Shown here piece after piece: positions 1 to 6,636 of a DNA stretch of 11,175 bases (the stretch's first letter is position 1; the number at the start of each line of letters is the position of its first letter). Origin of the DNA: Candidatus Albibeggiatoa sp. nov. BB20 (GTDB taxonomy: Bacteria > Pseudomonadota > Gammaproteobacteria > Beggiatoales > Beggiatoaceae); the NCBI GenBank assembly GCA_016744725.1, contig JADGDW010000045.1, forward strand, positions 1 to 11,175, given 5' to 3'. A program made the translations under genes and the position numbers. The notes beneath the pieces were generated by a model. The model was not told where the DNA came from. It saw only the letters and a list, made by a program, of their open reading frames with translations, and made no database searches.

Positions 1-25
1 TATAAAATATCGTTACATATTAGGG

Positions 26-53
26 TTGACAGAGCATTTTCCTGATGTATAAT
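26..53 (+). promoter_or_regulatory. Consensus-like sigma70 promoter without an obvious gene
   Basis: TTGACA (26-31) and TATAAT (48-53) match both sigma70 consensus hexamers exactly, with a 16-bp spacer. A transcript would begin near position 60. The first ATG downstream (82) is followed at once by TAA and the one at 218 opens only five codons, so there is no coding target before argH at 346. It could drive a small RNA or give argH a long leader. In AT-rich DNA such matches also occur by chance, but two perfect hexamers at a good spacing is uncommon. Confidence 0.5.
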
Positions 54-254
54 TATAGAGATAAGTTCAATTTGGATACCCATGTAAAAATATAAATCAA
101 TAGAAAATAATTATCTAATATACTTTTAACCGAAAAATTTCAATAATTAAAGTATTTTTAAATACTGCCCATTTAGCTTAATTTACTAAATTATAGTTTA
201 GTCATTTTTAATAAAATATGCAGCAACAATTATAAAGAACTGAAATCTGATATT
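54..254. other. AT-rich non-coding leader
   Basis: No open frame of useful length is present on either strand. The only structure seen is weak: a near-perfect palindrome AGTATTTTTAAATACT (151-166), and a 6-bp hairpin ACTAAA/TTTAGT (185-190 with 197-202) followed by five T residues (205-209). The second could act as a weak terminator for a transcript from the promoter at 26-53, but its stem is all weak pairs except one. Confidence 0.3.
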
Positions 255-294
255 TTTGAATAAATCATCTAATTATTGTGAATCAATGTTCATT
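255..294 (+). promoter_or_regulatory. Candidate tandem ARG boxes (ArgR operator)
   Basis: Two 18-bp sites resemble the E. coli ARG box wnTGAATwwwwATTCAnw. Site 2 (277-294) reads TGAAT-CAAT-GTTCA, with one deviation in each of the spacer and the right arm. Site 1 (255-272) has a perfect left arm TGAAT followed by AAAT but a poor right arm. The TGAAT cores are 22 bp apart. As I recall, tandem ARG boxes are normally separated by 3 bp (about 21 bp core to core), so the pair is close to expected. Site 2 overlaps the likely argH -35 box, which fits arginine-dependent repression by ArgR. No argR gene is in the window. Confidence 0.45.
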
Positions 295-305
295 AGTTGT
301 ATGCT
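276..305 (+). promoter_or_regulatory. Probable argH promoter
   Basis: TTGTGA (276-281) and TATGCT (300-305) are separated by 18 bp and lie about 40 bp before the argH start. Each hexamer matches four of six consensus bases, so it is a weak promoter by sequence. Its overlap with the better ARG-box candidate (277-294) is the main reason for preferring it over other weak matches in this AT-rich region. Confidence 0.35.
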
Positions 306-345
306 ATGCTCTTGTTTGTAGACGATACATTTTAAAGAAAAAACA

Positions 346-1725
346 ATGACAGTTGCAGAAAAACCATGGAGCGGACGTTTTACCGCCTCAACCAATGAAT
401 TTGTCGAAGCTTTTACTGCCTCAGTAGACTTTGACCAACGTTTATATGCTTATGACATTATGGGTTCAATCGCTCATGCCAAAATGTTAGCAAAAGTGGA
501 GGTTTTGACAGAACAAGAATGTCAGCAAATCGTCACAGGTTTAGAACAAATTGAGCAAGAAATCGAACAAGGACAATTTCAGTGGTCGGTAAGTCTTGAA
601 GATGTTCACATGAATATCGAAAGCTGTTTGACTGCAAAAATTGGTATTGTTGGTAAGAAATTACACACAGGCCGTTCACGTAATGACCAAGTTGCAACCG
701 ATATTCGGTTATATTTACGTCATGAAATTGATTTAATTATCAATGAATTGAATCGTTTACTCATTGCATTAGCGAATGTAGCTGAGCGTGAAGCGGCAAC
801 GATTATGCCCGGATTTACTCATTTGCAAAGTGCGCAGCCTATTACCTTTGGCCATCATTTATTAGCATGGTGTGAAATGTTATTGCGCGACAGAACCCGT
901 TTACAAGATTGTCGCAAACGGGTGAATTCAATGCCGTTAGGTGCGGCGGCGTTAGCGGGTACAACATATCCGATTGACCGTGCTTATAGTGCAGAATTGT
1001 TAGGGTTTGAAACGGTTGCAGCTAACTCATTAGATGCAGTGAGTGATAGGGATTTTGCAATTGAATTCACGGCAGATGCGGCTTTATTGATGATGCATTT
1101 ATCACGTTTTTCTGAAGAATTGGTTTTATGGTCATCAGCACAATTTAATTTTATCGAGTTAAGCGACGCATTTTGTACGGGTTCATCTATCATGCCGCAG
1201 AAAAAAAATCCTGATGTACCTGAATTGGTGCGTGGTAAAACAGGCCGTGTGTATGGGCATTTACATAGTTTGCTTACGTTAATGAAATCACAACCGCTGG
1301 CTTATAACAAAGATAATCAAGAAGATAAAGAGCCACTTTTTGACACGGTAGATACGATTCGCGGCAGTTTAAAAGTGTACGCGGATATGATTCCAAGCCT
1401 GCAAGTCAATGCGGATAATATGCGCCAAGCAGCTAAAGCAGGTTTCGCTACCGCGACAGATTTGGCCGATTATTTGGTACGCAAAGGTGTGGCGTTCCGA
1501 GATGCTCATGAAGTTGTGGGCAAAGCTGTCAGACATTGTATTGATAATAAATGTGATTTACCTGATTTGGAATTATCTGTGTTGCAAGGTTTTTCTGAGA
1601 TAATTGAACAAGGTGTGTTTGAAGTATTGACTTTAGAAGGTTCAGTTGCGGCTCGTAATCATTTAGGTGGCACAGCTCCAGAGCAAGTAAAACAAGCTGC
1701 TCAGCGTTTGAAAGCACAGATTTAA
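346..1725 (+). CDS. argH: Argininosuccinate lyase ArgH
   Basis: This cytoplasmic homotetrameric enzyme splits L-argininosuccinate into arginine and fumarate, the last step of arginine biosynthesis. The 459-residue protein has full family length and all landmarks of the fumarase/aspartase superfamily: N-terminal KPWSGRF, the HTGRSRNDQ block (residues 107-115), FTHLQSAQP with the expected catalytic His159, and the signature loop GSSIMPQKKNPD (279-290), whose serines include the catalytic residue. The SLEDVHMNIE stretch is also typical. The ATG at 346 gives the usual N-terminus; a weak AAAGAAA purine tract precedes it. It appears monocistronic, convergent with the Fic gene, and probably under ArgR control. 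Nothing looks broken. Confidence 0.98.
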   Translation: MTVAEKPWSGRFTASTNEFVEAFTASVDFDQRLYAYDIMGSIAHAKMLAKVEVLTEQECQQIVTGLEQIEQEIEQGQFQWSVSLEDVHMNIESCLTAKIGIVGKKLHTGRSRNDQVATDIRLYLRHEIDLIINELNRLLIALANVAEREAATIMPGFTHLQSAQPITFGHHLLAWCEMLLRDRTRLQDCRKRVNSMPLGAAALAGTTYPIDRAYSAELLGFETVAANSLDAVSDRDFAIEFTADAALLMMHLSRFSEELVLWSSAQFNFIELSDAFCTGSSIMPQKKNPDVPELVRGKTGRVYGHLHSLLTLMKSQPLAYNKDNQEDKEPLFDTVDTIRGSLKVYADMIPSLQVNADNMRQAAKAGFATATDLADYLVRKGVAFRDAHEVVGKAVRHCIDNKCDLPDLELSVLQGFSEIIEQGVFEVLTLEGSVAARNHLGGTAPEQVKQAAQRLKAQI

Positions 1726-1734
1726 GCTTCAACA

Positions 1735-1759
1735 GGGCTGGAATAAGCATCGCCAGCCC
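1735..1759. terminator. Hairpin between convergent argH and Fic genes
   Basis: A perfect 7-bp GC-rich stem GGGCTGG/CCAGCCC (1735-1741 with 1753-1759) encloses an 11-nt loop in the 40-bp gap between the two stop codons. It is placed to end transcription from both sides, but neither strand has a T-run after the stem, so it is not a classical intrinsic terminator and may instead block or stabilise 3' ends. Confidence 0.5.
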
Positions 1760-1765
1760 GAAAAA

Positions 1766-3112
1766 CTATTGAGCTTGAAGTTTCACTTTTAAATCAGGCG
1801 GTGAAATAAATACAAACTCTTTTCCATATTTTCTGCGCCGTAATAAATTCAACTCATCTGACATTTTTAATAAGTCGGTACGTGCGGTTTGATAGGTAAT
1901 TTTATGTTCAGCTTGATGCTGTTTAATTCGATAAATTGCATTTGGGTGTTTAATCGCATGTTTTAATAATGAAAGCTGTCTATAATTGAGTTCGCCTTTT
2001 GCTTGGGAATGTTCAAGTAGTTTTTCAACCTCTTCAATATCATCGGCTTTTTTATGTAAATATTGATGTAATGCCGTGATACCTTGTTTAATCACATCCA
2101 TTTGATGAATCAAGAAATAAGTTAAATCATTATCATCGGTTTCGGTGTGTAAATAAGCTGTGCCATATTGAATCGGGGCTTGTTTAATAATACGAGAAAT
2201 CGAAATGAATTCAATGAGCCAGTAGTCTTGCTTTGCCATTGCCCAATAAAATAAAGCCCTTGCTGTTCCTCCATTACCATCAATAAAGGGATGAATATAA
2301 CCCAGCATAAAATGCAAAATGACGGCTTTAATAACAGGGTGAATAAAACCATTTTCATCTGTTGTGTGGTTGGCAAAATGACAGAGTTGTTCCATATATT
2401 GCGGCAAACTTTCGGCTTTAGGCGGAATATGCAGCACTTCAGTTCCTGTACCATCTATCACTCTAATATCATCATCATTGGTTCGATACTGTCCTGCCCT
2501 TGTTGCATCATCGAGTGTGTTTTGAGTCAAAATTTCATGTAAACGCAAAATTAAAGCGGGTGTTAAATCATCTTCTTTAAAATCTTGAATCATTTGCATA
2601 GCTTTGTAATTATTAACAATCATGTGTTCACTATGATCTTGAGGCGGCCGATTTTGTCTTAACATTTCTTTTGCAACGTTTCGGGTCGTTGATGCACCTT
2701 CCAATTGGCTAGAACTGATGGCTTCTTCAATTAATGAGTTAATTAAATAAGTGTTTCTGGTGTGTGGGTTTGTCACAGCTTGATCCATTGTGATATGACC
2801 TGCTGCATTTTGATCTAGCCAATGTAATTGTTTTTGCAGACTATCTGGCACACAGAAGCCAAAAGGCATTCCTTTCGTATCTTGTAATGGGATTTCTTTC
2901 CGCACGTTTTGCCGAGCAAGTTTGATTGCCACCCAATATTCTTCACTAGAAAAATTTTTAGGCGGGATATGGTATTTTAGCTTTTCCCAATGGACATAAC
3001 GTCCTTTTGTATCTGTCATACCGATATTTAGGGTAATCAATTTGATTAATTTATCTTGTGGAATGTTCTGGATAAATTCAGATAGCAGTGGTGGGGATTC
3101 TGGAATTTTCAT
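1766..3112 (-). CDS. Fic-domain protein (class II, probable AMPylase) with C-terminal winged helix
   Basis: Fic proteins usually transfer AMP from ATP to a target hydroxyl. This 448-residue protein has the core motif HPFIDGNGGTAR (274-285) with catalytic His274, acidic Asp278 and the second arginine Arg285. An inhibitory-helix motif S-SQL-EG (Ser134-Gly139, Glu138) lies N-terminal to the core, which defines an autoinhibited class II enzyme. Residues 1-110 contain a GRYVHWEKLKYHIPP-type segment seen in long bacterial Fic proteins. Residues 375-435 look like a winged helix-turn-helix, so it may bind DNA. The first arginine of the usual GNGRxxR is Gly282 here. The start ATG has only a weak purine tract (AGAAAAAAG). 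The gene is transcribed alone, convergent with argH; its target is unknown. Confidence 0.93.
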   Translation of the reverse strand: MKIPESPPLLSEFIQNIPQDKLIKLITLNIGMTDTKGRYVHWEKLKYHIPPKNFSSEEYWVAIKLARQNVRKEIPLQDTKGMPFGFCVPDSLQKQLHWLDQNAAGHITMDQAVTNPHTRNTYLINSLIEEAISSSQLEGASTTRNVAKEMLRQNRPPQDHSEHMIVNNYKAMQMIQDFKEDDLTPALILRLHEILTQNTLDDATRAGQYRTNDDDIRVIDGTGTEVLHIPPKAESLPQYMEQLCHFANHTTDENGFIHPVIKAVILHFMLGYIHPFIDGNGGTARALFYWAMAKQDYWLIEFISISRIIKQAPIQYGTAYLHTETDDNDLTYFLIHQMDVIKQGITALHQYLHKKADDIEEVEKLLEHSQAKGELNYRQLSLLKHAIKHPNAIYRIKQHQAEHKITYQTARTDLLKMSDELNLLRRRKYGKEFVFISPPDLKVKLQAQ

Positions 3113-3125
3113 GGCTTTTTTCTAA

Positions 3126-3179
3126 ATACTAATTTCTATAAAGTTAGTATATTATACAAATTGACATTATTGTAGTCAT
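3126..3179 (-). promoter_or_regulatory. Fic gene promoter with palindromic operator
   Basis: On the minus strand, ATGACT (3179-3174) and a perfect TATAAT (3156-3151) are 17 bp apart, 38 bp before the Fic start codon. Immediately after the -10 box lies a perfect 7-bp inverted repeat ATACTAA/TTAGTAT (3126-3132 and 3144-3150, 11-bp gap), which covers the predicted transcription start. This placement is typical of a repressor operator. The winged helix of the Fic protein makes autorepression possible, but that is inference. Confidence 0.5.
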
Positions 3180-3188
3180 CACTCTACA

Positions 3189-3265
3189 TTATTAACTCAC
3201 TTTACGTATGTCATGTAGAGCGAGTAGAACAAACTGAAACCCATCTTATTAGCTCACTTTACGTA
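3189..3265. repeat. 20-bp direct repeat pair
   Basis: The element TTATTA(A/G)CTCACTTTACGTA occurs at 3189-3208 and again at 3246-3265, 57 bp apart, with 19 of 20 bases identical. Nearby, CACTCTACA (3180-3188) has an approximate inverted partner TGTAGAGCG (3214-3222). The repeats may be regulator sites or remains of a small mobile element; nothing ties them to a known family. Confidence 0.6.
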
Positions 3266-3417
3266 AATAAAAGAGTGTAGGGTGAAATATAGTCGTTTTA
3301 TTCTAAGATGATACAGGACTAGTAATCCTTAGTTTTAAAAGCAATTGATATTTAAAGAGTTTCATGACTGCCAATCATCGCACTTAAGATGGAATTGACT
3401 ATAGAATAATAATTAAT

Positions 3418-3569
3418 ATGGAATTTATTCATAAACTGCCACAACAGCTTATTGAAGATATACCGTTGTAGGTTTTATTGAGAATTTCAAAAAAAAGATG
3501 TTTGTCATGCCCCAAGCTATCGCCACGCCTTTTATTATCCGCCCGAATCCACAGTCAATAAAAACATGA
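3418..3569 (+). pseudogene. Possible frameshifted antitoxin-like (DUF2281-type) remnant
   Basis: A 17-codon frame from ATG 3418 reads MEFIHKLPQQLIEDIPL and stops at 3469. The neighbouring frame from 3468 continues VGFIENFKKKMFVMPQ and ends at TGA 3567-3569. Joined, the two resemble small DUF2281-type proteins, which have an LPxxLxxEVxDFIEFL core and a basic tail. One shift near 3468 would connect them. The similarity is short and judged from memory, so an accidental pair of short frames is a real alternative. The rest of the gap 3266-3417 and 3570-3619 shows no gene. Confidence 0.25.
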
Positions 3570-3619
3570 GTAACGTATTATGCTAAAGTAAGTGGAATTT
3601 GCCAGTTATGAATTTTTAC

Positions 3620-3624
3620 GGAGA
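3620..3624 (+). promoter_or_regulatory. Shine-Dalgarno fixing the ATPase start at 3629
   Basis: GGAGA at 3620-3624 lies four bases before ATG 3629. Earlier in-frame starts (TTG 3599, ATG 3608) have no comparable site and would place this motif inside the coding region, so 3629 is preferred. Confidence 0.65.
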
Positions 3625-3628
3625 AAGT

Positions 3629-4951
3629 ATGGACTTAAAATATCCTGTTTCTACAATAGACGATATGTATCATGCTTGTGACCCTGATAAACCGCTTTAT
3701 GCAGCCCATGATGAGCGTTATCGGGATTTATCAACAGTGCGTGGGCAACGCAAAAGTTGGATTAATAATATTGCTAGAAATATTAGCCGTAATCAGCAAG
3801 TTGGTAAACACTTTAGTATGCTATTTTCTGGGCATAGAGGTAGTGGTAAAACAACCGAACTATACCAATTAAAAAATAAACTTGAAGCTGATAAATTTTT
3901 TGTGGTGTATTTGGATATAGAAAATATTTTGGATATGAATGATATTGAATATCAAGATGTTTTATTAAATGTTGCCAATGCTTTGTTTTTAGCAATGGAA
4001 GAAAAAAACTGGCAACTAAATGATGATTTATTGGAAAATTTATCTGATTGGTTTGCGGATAAAATTGTCGAGCAAGACCGTAAAACAAGCTTAGAAGCAG
4101 AACTCAAAAGTGAAGCAGAGGCGGGTTTAAAAACATTTTTTGGTGGTTTGCTGATTAAACTCACGACAGCTCTCAAGGTGAGCAGCACCCAACGTGAAGT
4201 CATTCGCAAAAATATTGAACGGAATTTATCAGTGTTCAAGTCGCATTTGCAGCGTTTGATTACCGATAGTCGGCAAAAAATTCAAAAGGCTGGTTTTGTC
4301 GACTTGGTCATTATTGTTGATGGTTTAGAAAAATTGTTGTACGTGCATGATAAAGAACGCCAACACAATAATCACTATGAATTATTTATTCTCCATGCAG
4401 AGCAACTCAAATGGGTTAACAGCCATATCATTTACACCGTTCCGATTACCTTGGCTTCACAAACCAATTTGAAAACTGAATTTTCGGAAATGTTGGTGAT
4501 GCCAATGGTGAAAGTCAGCAGTGAAGAGGGGAAAGAAGCTTTATGTGATTTGATTGCGAGACGCATTAAAATTGAAGCGGTGTTTGAGAACAAAGCGTAT
4601 GTTGATGAACTTATTATTCTCAGCGGTGGGGCAATTCGAGATTTGATGATTTTGTTGCGCAACGTCACAGAAACCGATGGTGACAAAATTGTGCAGGATG
4701 ACATTCAATACGCTAAACAGGCATTAATTAAATTTTATAGCCGTCAATTAATTACCCTAACTGAAGCCGACAAACAGGTATTGCAAGCGATTCATCGAAA
4801 ACAGCCTAATGAACATAGTGATAGTTATGCACGCTTAACGAATAATCGTATTATTTTAGAATATGAAAATGGTGAATTGTGGCAAGCATTGCATCCAGCC
4901 GTGTTAAAAATCGAAACCATTCAAACTTTATTAAATGCCAACTCTGCTTAG
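3629..4951 (+). CDS. P-loop (AAA/STAND-like) ATPase with C-terminal winged-helix-like region
   Basis: The 440-residue protein has Walker A GHRGSGKTT (Gly68-Thr76, Lys74) and Walker B LVIIVDGLEK (Asp231, Glu234). A TVPIT strand near 270 resembles sensor 1, and SGGAIRDL (332-339, Arg337) resembles a sensor-2 arginine of Orc/Cdc6- or STAND-type ATPases. Residues 155-220 are rich in charged helices. The last 70 residues (TNNRIILEYENGELW) look like a winged helix. It is probably cytoplasmic and nucleotide-switched. Its stop is 9 bp before the TPR gene, so the two are surely co-transcribed and probably partners. I recognise the architecture as a recurrent bacterial ATPase/TPR gene pair but know no assigned function. 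A conflict or signalling role is inference. Confidence 0.8.
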   Translation: MDLKYPVSTIDDMYHACDPDKPLYAAHDERYRDLSTVRGQRKSWINNIARNISRNQQVGKHFSMLFSGHRGSGKTTELYQLKNKLEADKFFVVYLDIENILDMNDIEYQDVLLNVANALFLAMEEKNWQLNDDLLENLSDWFADKIVEQDRKTSLEAELKSEAEAGLKTFFGGLLIKLTTALKVSSTQREVIRKNIERNLSVFKSHLQRLITDSRQKIQKAGFVDLVIIVDGLEKLLYVHDKERQHNNHYELFILHAEQLKWVNSHIIYTVPITLASQTNLKTEFSEMLVMPMVKVSSEEGKEALCDLIARRIKIEAVFENKAYVDELIILSGGAIRDLMILLRNVTETDGDKIVQDDIQYAKQALIKFYSRQLITLTEADKQVLQAIHRKQPNEHSDSYARLTNNRIILEYENGELWQALHPAVLKIETIQTLLNANSA

Positions 4952-4960
4952 TGTGACCTG

Positions 4961-6277
4961 ATGGATTCTGCTGATTTTCCCCGTCTTTTACGTGCCCTGC
5001 GTCGTTGTGAAACAGCGCATTTTTATTTGTTTTTTGTTCGCTGTAATTCGCCACAGTACCGCCAACAATTGGTTGCAGCGATTAAAGCCCAGTCTCAAAT
5101 CCCAATTATTGAAATCAGCATTCAAACTTTAATGCAAAAGTATGATTTTGATAATTTTTCTATCGCGGCGGCTTTAACAATAGAATTAGATACTTTACCG
5201 CCAGACCAAGCTGTGTTTATTTATGATTTGGAAGCTTATCTACCTAATCCCCGCGAACAGGTCTTTGAAACAATACCCGCTTTTCAAACATTGCAACAAA
5301 TCAATTGGCAACGCAGTGTCTATCAACGCCTCAACCGTGCCTTGTTTTTTTGGTTGCCCGAATATGCTTTGCAATTATTGGCGACTCATGCACTGGATTT
5401 TTTTGATTGGCGCAGTGCTATTTATGAATTTGATATACCCAAGTCCCAACAAAACGACATTATGCAGGCGGAACTTCAGGGTTTTCGCTCTGGTGAACTC
5501 CACGCTGCTGATTATCTTAATAAGGCAGAAAAACAGCGGTGGATAAAAATGTTGCACAGTTTGCTGGATGAAGCAACGACCACAGAAGCGCAAGCAGATT
5601 TACAGAATGACCTTGGTAGAATTTATTATTCTATCGGAAAATATGACATCTCTTTGGATGCTTATCAAAAAGCGTTAGATTTAAGTCGTCAAACTCATCA
5701 GCAGCAATTAGAAGGCACGACTTTGAACAATATTTCTCAAATATTTAAAGCAAGAGGGGACTATGAGACGGCGTTAGGGTATTTAAAACAATCGCTGGAA
5801 ATTGCTCAGGAAATTAGAGATCGTAAAAATGAAGGTGGTTTGTTGAACAATATGTCTACAATAGCTTATGCCAAAGGGGACTATGAGACGGCGTTAGGGT
5901 ATTTAAAACAATCGCTGCTGATAAGACAAGAAATCAGCGACCGTAGCGGCGAAGGCACGACTTTGAACAATATTTCTCAAATTTACTCAGCAAGAGGGGA
6001 CTATGAGACGGCGTTAGGGTATTTAAAACAATCGCTGCTGATAAGACAAGAAATCGGCGATATGTCTGGTATGTGTGCGACTTTATTTAATATCGGACAT
6101 ATCCATTTAGAAAATAAAGAACAACAAGAAGCCCTTGCAGCATGGGTACAATCTTATTTAATCGCTAATAAAATTGGTGAAGCACAAGCTTTACAGAATT
6201 TAGATAATTTAGCCAAACAACTGGGCGGCACGGGCTTGGAATATTGGGAACAATTGGCAAAGCAGTTAAATTCATGA
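4961..6277 (+). CDS. TPR protein with P-loop-less NTPase-like N-terminal domain
   Basis: The 438-residue protein starts with about 160 residues resembling an NTPase fold that has lost its P-loop: FYLFFVRCNSP (21-31) sits where a Walker A would be, AVFIYDLEAYL (84-94) is Walker B-like, and ALFFWLPEYALQLLATHALDFFDWRSAIYEF-type sequence (127-157) is familiar from STAND-associated TPR proteins. Five TPR units follow at 40-residue spacing (about 211-244, 251-284, 291-324, 331-364, 371-404), with GDYETALGYLKQSL in three of them. Residues 405-438 form a capping helix. There is no signal peptide or membrane segment. It follows the ATPase gene after 9 bp with no clear Shine-Dalgarno, which suggests translational coupling. 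The TPRs probably bind a partner or trigger; what they bind is unknown. Confidence 0.8.
   Translation: MDSADFPRLLRALRRCETAHFYLFFVRCNSPQYRQQLVAAIKAQSQIPIIEISIQTLMQKYDFDNFSIAAALTIELDTLPPDQAVFIYDLEAYLPNPREQVFETIPAFQTLQQINWQRSVYQRLNRALFFWLPEYALQLLATHALDFFDWRSAIYEFDIPKSQQNDIMQAELQGFRSGELHAADYLNKAEKQRWIKMLHSLLDEATTTEAQADLQNDLGRIYYSIGKYDISLDAYQKALDLSRQTHQQQLEGTTLNNISQIFKARGDYETALGYLKQSLEIAQEIRDRKNEGGLLNNMSTIAYAKGDYETALGYLKQSLLIRQEISDRSGEGTTLNNISQIYSARGDYETALGYLKQSLLIRQEIGDMSGMCATLFNIGHIHLENKEQQEALAAWVQSYLIANKIGEAQALQNLDNLAKQLGGTGLEYWEQLAKQLNS
5711..6060 (+). repeat. 120-bp mosaic tandem repeats encoding TPR units
   Basis: Three units are spaced exactly 120 bp apart. A 43-bp block is identical in all three (5755-5797, 5875-5917, 5995-6037). 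Units 2 and 3 stay identical to 5935/6055 (61 bp), while units 1 and 3 share an identical 32-bp upstream block (5711-5742 and 5951-5982) that unit 2 lacks. Unit 3 is thus a mosaic of 1 and 2. Identity at synonymous sites points to recent duplication or gene conversion, not only to protein-level constraint. Confidence 0.9.
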
Positions 6278-6322
6278 CGCGGCGCGTCTGGACTGCATTC
6301 CTACGCGGCGCGTAGGAACGAG
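6276..6322. repeat. Double-hairpin palindromic repeat, copy 1
   Basis: Two adjoining palindromes form this 47-bp element: GACGC-GGC-GCGTC (6276-6288) and TTCCTACGC-GGC-GCGTAGGAA (6298-6318), followed by CGAG. It begins inside the TGA stop codon of the TPR gene, and its GC content is far above the surroundings. It looks like a dispersed REP/BIME-type element of gammaproteobacterial genomes. It may protect or attenuate the ATPase/TPR transcript; there is no T-run for a classical terminator. Confidence 0.8.
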
Positions 6323-6333
6323 GTGTGATGATG

Positions 6334-6364
6334 TTGATATATGCTACACTTTTTAAAATATAAA
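6334..6364 (+). promoter_or_regulatory. Possible yefM-yoeB promoter
   Basis: TTGATA (6334-6339) and TATAAA (6359-6364) are 19 bp apart and end 17 bp before the antitoxin start. The spacing is long, and TATGCT (6340-6345) is a competing -10 candidate. Type II antitoxins such as YefM normally repress their own promoter, but no clear palindrome with a TGTACA-like core is visible here. Confidence 0.3.
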
Positions 6365-6381
6365 CTTACAAGAGAAAACAA

Positions 6382-6636
6382 ATGGATGCAGTCACAATAA
6401 ACTATGCAAGCCAAAATTTACCACACCTCATCAAAACGGTCACAAACAACACAGAACCAACGATTATATGCAGTGATACGGGTGACAAAGCAGTGCTTAT
6501 CTCATTAGAAGAATTTAATGCTTGGCAAGAAACTCTATACCTCCTATCCAATCCAGCGAATGCCGAACGCCTACAACAATCAATCGAACAAGCCAAAACA
6601 GGCAAAAAACAACAAAGACAACTGATTAAATCATGA
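6382..6636 (+). CDS. yefM: YefM antitoxin (Phd/YefM family)
   Basis: The 84-residue protein matches the YefM pattern: an N-terminal DNA-binding part (INYASQNLPHLIKTV, compare SYSEARQNL in E. coli), the central KAVLISLEEFNAWQETLYLL block and the SPANAxRL-like SNPANAERLQQSIEQAKTG, ahead of a disordered basic tail that would wrap the toxin. It neutralises YoeB and should repress its own operon together with the toxin. Its stop overlaps the toxin start by ATGA (6633-6636), the normal translational coupling. The start is ATG 6382, with AAGAGA about 10 bases upstream. The first residues (MDAVTIN) are slightly unlike E. coli, but no key part is missing. Confidence 0.94.
   Translation: MDAVTINYASQNLPHLIKTVTNNTEPTIICSDTGDKAVLISLEEFNAWQETLYLLSNPANAERLQQSIEQAKTGKKQQRQLIKS

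Noticed and set aside
984..1193. Antisense open frame inside argH, and similar open frames opposite Fic, the ATPase and the dioxygenase
   Set aside because: They are shadows of strongly supported genes, with no ribosome binding sites or recognisable products.
3599..3628. Longer ATPase start at TTG 3599 or ATG 3608
   Set aside because: Neither has a good ribosome binding site, and GGAGA just before ATG 3629 fits that start much better.
5711..6060. Regular 120-bp repeats as a CRISPR array
   Set aside because: The repeats are in frame, encode TPR helices, and the intervening bases are related rather than unique spacers; no cas gene is present.
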